Shown here: positions 59,922-64,000 of the stretch, in pieces
Layout of the letters: each line of letters starts with the position of its first letter
Numbering within the stretch: position 1 is the stretch's first letter
Assembly (NCBI RefSeq): GCF_001431525.1
Contig: NZ_LDJH01000002.1
Coordinates: 124,001-188,000, forward strand
Origin: Stenotrophomonas koreensis
GTDB taxonomy: Bacteria > Pseudomonadota > Gammaproteobacteria > Xanthomonadales > Xanthomonadaceae
Direction of reading: 5' to 3'
Length of the DNA stretch: 64,000 bases
Made by a program: the position numbers and the translations under genes
Notes under the pieces: model-generated
The model's input: the letters and a program-made list of their open reading frames with translations, nothing else
Told to the model about the DNA's origin: nothing
Database searches by the model: none

Positions 59922-60445
59922 GCCGGCAATTCCCATCGCCCCCGGCCCTGCTCGTGGCTGCGCTGCTGGCCTTGGCCGGTTGCCGCAGCACCAGCGCGCC
60001 GCCGCCGGTATTTGTGGACCCGGTGAGCCCGGCGCAGCGCCTGGCCCAGGTGGAGGCGCTGGCCAGCAGTGTGGATGACGAGCTCAGTGTGCAGCCGCTG
60101 CGCGATCCGCAGGTGGAGGACCTGCGTGAGCAGGCGCGCGATGCCCGCGGTCAGGGCGACCTGGCCCAGGCCATCAGCGCGCTGGAGCATGCCTTGAGCC
60201 TGCTCGACAGCGACCCGGCGCTGCTGCAGGAGCGTGCCGAGCTGGCACTGCTGGCCGCCGATCCGCACCAGGCCGAACAGTACGCACGCCGCGCGCTGGA
60301 CCTGGGCTCGCGTACCGGGCCGCTGTGCCGCCGGCACTGGGCCACCATCTGGCAGGCCCGTCAGGCGCGCGAGGAGGCCATCAATGCCGATTCGGCCCAT
60401 GCCCAGATCGAAGGCTGCACGGTGCCGCCGATCCAGCGGTTTTAA
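59918..60445 (+). CDS. TPR lipoprotein, LpoP-like candidate activator of PBP1b
   Basis: 175 aa. Signal peptide with lipobox LAGC (Cys22 region: LLALAGCRSTSA), a Pro/Ala-rich tether and TPR-like helices (QGDLAQAISALEHALSLLDSDPALL; DPHQAEQYARRALDLGSR). Its start overlaps the mrcB stop (ATGA). In Pseudomonas the outer-membrane TPR lipoprotein LpoP, encoded beside mrcB, activates PBP1b; this gene has the same context and architecture. Function inferred. Confidence 0.75.
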   Translation: MSRQFPSPPALLVAALLALAGCRSTSAPPPVFVDPVSPAQRLAQVEALASSVDDELSVQPLRDPQVEDLREQARDARGQGDLAQAISALEHALSLLDSDPALLQERAELALLAADPHQAEQYARRALDLGSRTGPLCRRHWATIWQARQAREEAINADSAHAQIEGCTVPPIQRF

Positions 60446-60456
60446 GGCAGCGCCCG

Positions 60457-62484
60457 GTGTCCTGGCTGGAAATGCAGACGGCCGCGGCGCTGGCGCCGGG
60501 CGGGGCACTGTCGAGCATGCTCGACGGTTTTTCCCCGCGTCCGGCGCAGCAGCAGCTGGCCGCTGCCATCGCCAGTGCAATCGAACAACTTGATGTCCTG
60601 CTGGCCGAGGCCGGTACCGGTACCGGCAAGACCTTTGCCTACTTGGTGCCGGTGCTGCTGTCGGGCAAGCGCACGATCATCTCCACCGGCACCCGCGCGC
60701 TGCAGGACCAGCTGTTCCACCGTGACCTGCCGCGGCTGCAGCAGGCACTGGGCGTGCGTCTGCGCAGTGCGTTGTTGAAGGGGCGCGCCAACTACCTGTG
60801 CCGTTACCGTACCGGGCAGGCATTGACCGCGCCGCAATCACCGCAACAGCTGCAGCAGCTGGCACAGGTGGCCAGCTGGGCAGGGCGCAGCCAGGACGGC
60901 GACATCAGCGGTCTGAGCTGGCTGGGCGAGGATTCGCCGCTGCTGCCGCAGATCACCTCCACCCAGGACAACTGCCTGGGCCACGACTGTCCGTTCTGGG
61001 GTGACTGCTTTGTCGTGCAGGCGCGGCAACGCGCACAGGCCGCCGACCTGGTCGTGGTCAATCACCATCTGCTGCTGGCCGACCTGGCCCTCAAGCAGGA
61101 GGGCTTTGGCGAAATCCTGCCCGGTGCACAGGCCTTTGTCATCGACGAGGCGCACCAGCTGCCGGAGTTGGCGGCGAATTTTTTTGGCCACAGCTTCGGT
61201 TCGCGGCAGCTGCTGGAGCTGGCGCTGGACAGCGAGCGCGAGGCTGGCCAGGTTGCCGCGGCCGGCAGTGTGGTGGCCGGGCCGGCGGCACAGCTGGCCC
61301 AGGACCTGCACCAGTTGCGCCAGGCGATGGCGGTATTGCCGGTGCGCGGTACCCAGTGGGCGGCGATGCTGCAGCCCGGGGTGGCCGATGGATTCGAGCA
61401 GCTGGAGGACAGCCTGGAGCGTCTGCTCCAGGCCCTGGCCGGGGTACGCGATACCTCGGCCGGACTGCTGGCCTGCCATGCACGCGCGCAGCTGGCCCGG
61501 CGCCTGCTGCAGCAGTGGCTCGATGCCGCCGCCGAGCCGGGATGGTTCGATGGCGACGACGCGGTTGCTGCGCAGGCAGCGTCCGACAGCCCAGCGCAGG
61601 TGCGCTGGTATGAACTCACCGCGCGGGGGATGCGTTGCCAGATCACGCCTATGGATGTTTCCGGCCCGCTGCGTGAACACCGCAAGGCCACCAACGCGGC
61701 GTGGATTTTCACCTCGGCCACGCTGACCGTGGGCGGTGGGTTTGAGCACATCGCCGCGCGCCTTGGTTTGGATGACCCGGCGACATTGAGCCTGCCCAGC
61801 CCGTTTGACTGGCAGCAGCAGGCACTGTGCTACCTGCCGCCCGGCTTGCCGGATCCGGCTGCGGCCAGCTTCGGCGCCGCCCAGCTGGCTGCGATCCGGC
61901 CGGTGTTGCAGGCTTCCGGCGGCCGCGCCTTTTTGTTGTTTGCCTCGCACCGCGCGCTGCGCGAGGCGGCGCAGGCACTGGCCGATGCGCAGTGGCCGCT
62001 GTTCGTGCAGGGCAGTGCGCCGCGTGCGGTGTTGCTGCAGCGTTTCCGTGACGCCGGCAATGGCGTGCTGCTGGGCACCGCCAGTTTCCGTGAGGGCGTG
62101 GATGTGGTCGGCGATGCGCTCAGCGTGGTGGTGATCGACAAGCTGCCCTTCGCCGCCCCGGATGACCCGGTGTTCGCCGCGCGGCTGGAGGCCATCGAGC
62201 GTGCCGGCGGCAACCCGTTCCGTGACGAGCAGCTGCCGCAGGCAGTGATCGCGCTCAAGCAGGGTGTGGGCCGCCTGCTGCGCAGCGAAATCGACCGTGG
62301 GGTGCTGGTGCTGTGCGACCGCCGGCTGCAGGCGCGCAGCTATGGCAAGGTGTTTTTCCGTTCCCTGCCGGCGCTGCGCTGCACTCAGCAGCTGGCCGAT
62401 GTGCAGGCCTTTTTCGGCCAGCGCCCCGGCATGGATGCGCCGGGTGCGCCAGCGGCGCACACTGATGACCTGTTTGATGAGTAG
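60457..62484 (+). CDS. yoaA: DinG/YoaA-type iron-sulfur helicase
   Basis: 675 aa from GTG 60457 (ATG 60472 possible). XPD-like superfamily 2 helicase: Walker A AEAGTGTGKTF near residue 50, four cluster Cys at residues 115, 173, 178 and 184 (YLCRYRT; CLGHDCPFWGDC), DEAH in VIDEAHQLPEL, and C-terminal VGRLLRSEIDRG. Works in DNA repair at forks. Starts 12 nt after the lipoprotein gene. Confidence 0.92.
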   Translation: MSWLEMQTAAALAPGGALSSMLDGFSPRPAQQQLAAAIASAIEQLDVLLAEAGTGTGKTFAYLVPVLLSGKRTIISTGTRALQDQLFHRDLPRLQQALGVRLRSALLKGRANYLCRYRTGQALTAPQSPQQLQQLAQVASWAGRSQDGDISGLSWLGEDSPLLPQITSTQDNCLGHDCPFWGDCFVVQARQRAQAADLVVVNHHLLLADLALKQEGFGEILPGAQAFVIDEAHQLPELAANFFGHSFGSRQLLELALDSEREAGQVAAAGSVVAGPAAQLAQDLHQLRQAMAVLPVRGTQWAAMLQPGVADGFEQLEDSLERLLQALAGVRDTSAGLLACHARAQLARRLLQQWLDAAAEPGWFDGDDAVAAQAASDSPAQVRWYELTARGMRCQITPMDVSGPLREHRKATNAAWIFTSATLTVGGGFEHIAARLGLDDPATLSLPSPFDWQQQALCYLPPGLPDPAAASFGAAQLAAIRPVLQASGGRAFLLFASHRALREAAQALADAQWPLFVQGSAPRAVLLQRFRDAGNGVLLGTASFREGVDVVGDALSVVVIDKLPFAAPDDPVFAARLEAIERAGGNPFRDEQLPQAVIALKQGVGRLLRSEIDRGVLVLCDRRLQARSYGKVFFRSLPALRCTQQLADVQAFFGQRPGMDAPGAPAAHTDDLFDE

Positions 62485-62489
62485 AAACA

Positions 62490-63188
62490 ATGAAACTGCT
62501 AGCCATTGAAACCGCCACCGAAGCCTGTTCGGTGGCAGTCCATGTCGACGGCACGGTGATTGAGCGCTTTGAAATCGCCCCGCGCCGGCATGCCGAATTG
62601 ACCCTGCCCTGGGCCGGACAGCTGCTGGCCGAGGCCGGGATCTCCCGCCGCCAGCTCGATGCCGTGGCCATCAGTCGTGGCCCCGGTGCGTTCACCGGTG
62701 TGCGCCTGGCCATTGCCATTGCCCAGGGCATTGCCCTGGCCATTGATCGTCCGCTGCTGGCGGTCTCCACCCTGCAGGCGCTGGCGTTGCGTGCGCCGGT
62801 GGGCCAGCAGCAGGTGCTGGCGGCCATTGATGCGCGCATGGGCGAGGTCTACGCCGGGCGCTTTGCCTGTGCTGATGGCCAGTGGCAGGCCATCGATGCC
62901 GAGCAGGTCATGCCGCCGCAGGCACTGGTGCTGGAAGGCCGGGGCTGGTTTGGTGTGGGCACCGGCTTTGCCGCCCTCGATGGGGCCCTGGTGCAGGCCG
63001 CTGGCGCCGCGCTGGCCGGTGTTGATGCCGGTGCCTTGCCGCATGCGGCCGATGTCGCCAGTCTGGCCGTGGCTGCATTTGCGCGCGGCGAGGCGATCGC
63101 CCCGGAACGGGTCGAGCCGGCCTACCTGCGCAACAACGTGGCCTTGACCATTGCCGAGCAGCAGGCGCTGCGGGAGGCCCGCGCATGA
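62490..63188 (+). CDS. tsaB: TsaB, tRNA t6A37 synthesis subunit
   Basis: 232 aa. Non-catalytic ASKHA-fold partner of TsaD in making t6A on ANN-decoding tRNAs. N-terminal LLAIETATEACSVAVHVDG, then ISRGPGAFTGVRLAIAIAQG and AAIDARMGEVYAG are family hallmarks. Starts 6 nt after the helicase stop and overlaps the next gene. Confidence 0.95.
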   Translation: MKLLAIETATEACSVAVHVDGTVIERFEIAPRRHAELTLPWAGQLLAEAGISRRQLDAVAISRGPGAFTGVRLAIAIAQGIALAIDRPLLAVSTLQALALRAPVGQQQVLAAIDARMGEVYAGRFACADGQWQAIDAEQVMPPQALVLEGRGWFGVGTGFAALDGALVQAAGAALAGVDAGALPHAADVASLAVAAFARGEAIAPERVEPAYLRNNVALTIAEQQALREARA

Positions 63189-64000
63189 CCGCGCGTGCTT
63201 CGGCACGGGCCCGCTTCCGCGGCTGCCTGCTCGGCCTGGCGGTAGGCGATGCCCTGGGTACCACGCTGGAATTCAAGCCCCCCGGCAGCTTTGAGCCGAT
63301 CACCGACATGGTTGGTGGCGGGCCGTTCAACCTGCAGCCCGGGCAGTGGACCGATGACACCGCGATGGCGCTGTGCCTGGCCACCAGCCTGGTCGAGCGT
63401 GGCGGCTTTGACCCGCATGACCAGATGCAGCGCTACCTGCGCTGGTACCGCGAGGGCTACCTGAGCAGTACCGGCCACTGCTTCGATATCGGCAATACGG
63501 TGCGCGATGCCCTGGAGCGTTTCGAGCGCACCGGCGAGCCGATGGCCGGCAGTACCCAGGCGCACACGGCCGGCAATGGCGGGCTGATGCGGCTGGCGCC
63601 GGTGGCCATGGCCTGGGCGCTGCAGGCTCCGGAAACCAGCCACTTCGCCGCCGAGGCCACCCGCACCACCCACGGCGCCGAGGAGGCACAGGATGCCAGT
63701 CGGCTGTTTGCCACCCAGCTGCGGCATGCGCTCAATGGTGAGGACAAGCACCTGATCCTGGTCGGTCACCGGGCCCGGGTCAGTGCGCCGGCCATTGTCG
63801 ATATCGCCCGCGGCGATGTCGCCGCCTGGCAGGCGCAGGGCATCCGTGGCAGCGGTTACGTGGTCGAGTCGCTGCGTGCGGCGCTGTGGTGCTTTGCCAC
63901 CACCGACAGCTTCGAGCAGGCGGTGCTGGCGGCGGCCAACCTTGGCGATGACGCCGACACCACCGCGGCGATCTGTGGCCAGCTGGCCGGTGCCTACTAC
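63185..64000 (+). CDS. ADP-ribosylglycohydrolase family protein (3' end missing)
   Basis: 272 residues visible from ATG 63185, open at the window edge. DraG/ARH-type family: GCLLGLAVGDALGTTLEF, metal-site QWTDDTAMALCLA near residue 57, GNGGLMRLAPVAMAWA, and C-terminal NLGDDADTTAAICGQLAGA with metal-binding Asp residues. Hydrolyses ADP-ribose-protein or related bonds. Overlaps tsaB by 4 nt. Confidence 0.92.
   Translation, partial: MTARASARARFRGCLLGLAVGDALGTTLEFKPPGSFEPITDMVGGGPFNLQPGQWTDDTAMALCLATSLVERGGFDPHDQMQRYLRWYREGYLSSTGHCFDIGNTVRDALERFERTGEPMAGSTQAHTAGNGGLMRLAPVAMAWALQAPETSHFAAEATRTTHGAEEAQDASRLFATQLRHALNGEDKHLILVGHRARVSAPAIVDIARGDVAAWQAQGIRGSGYVVESLRAALWCFATTDSFEQAVLAAANLGDDADTTAAICGQLAGAYY

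Noticed and set aside
57495-59936. 813-codon minus-strand frame opposite mrcB
   Set aside because: Antisense shadow of a recognised PBP; low-complexity composition and no ribosome site.

Overview
This 64 kb window is a high-GC gammaproteobacterial chromosome carrying one complete-looking temperate prophage. The host genes point to the family Xanthomonadaceae (Stenotrophomonas, Pseudoxanthomonas or Xanthomonas type): kup lies directly before ruvB-ybgC-tolQRAB-pal-cpoB, followed by queE-queC and a tRNA-Lys gene, an order I associate with that family. I cannot assign genus or species from sequence alone.

Left host segment (1-9988): the 3' part of kup, then ruvB, ybgC, the Tol-Pal envelope operon (tolQ, tolR, tolA, tolB, pal, cpoB), queuosine precursor genes queE and queC, and tRNA-Lys(TTT) with its own promoter.

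Prophage (9989-44285, about 34.3 kb): it sits in the 3' end of tRNA-Lys between two identical 57-bp att copies. The layout is lambda-like. A leftward operon of about 16 tightly overlapping genes runs from a promoter near 16650 down to the integrase at 10103; it carries YqaJ-type exonuclease, SSB and many small proteins. Between that promoter and the S24-type repressor lies a group of genes on the repressor strand that is probably expressed in the lysogen (zinc-ribbon protein, membrane-anchored coiled-coil protein, small secreted protein). A cro-like gene starts the rightward arm: replication genes (DUF1376 protein containing repeat clusters that look like an origin, and a lambda P-like protein), recombination genes (NinB, Ref-like nuclease, RusA), a possible late regulator, a terminator, lysis genes (endolysin, small membrane protein, Rz with nested Rz1), terminase, P22-like portal, scaffold, N4-gp56-type capsid, head-tail proteins, ejection proteins and tail-fibre genes. 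This is a podovirus-type virion module. Three genes on the opposite strand between the ejection and fibre genes look like morons; one encodes a Rap1a/Tai-like periplasmic protein. The tail-hub gene carries an inserted Ig-like plus beta-propeller module and its usual C-terminus is now a separate overlapping gene.

Repressor operators can be read directly: ATTAAAC-N5-GTTTAAT palindromes overlay both divergent early promoters. The cro-like gene appears to be leaderless. Putative integrase arm repeats (CTCCGTAA) flank both att ends, and a second set (CTCCGCAA) beyond attR suggests that the same tRNA was used by an older element.

Right host segment (44286-64000): an orphan ECF-type sigma factor, recQ, dps, hrpA, two small secreted proteins, relA, a two-domain glycosyltransferase, mrcB (PBP1b) with an overlapping TPR lipoprotein gene, a DinG/YoaA-type helicase, tsaB and the start of an ADP-ribosylglycohydrolase gene that runs off the window.
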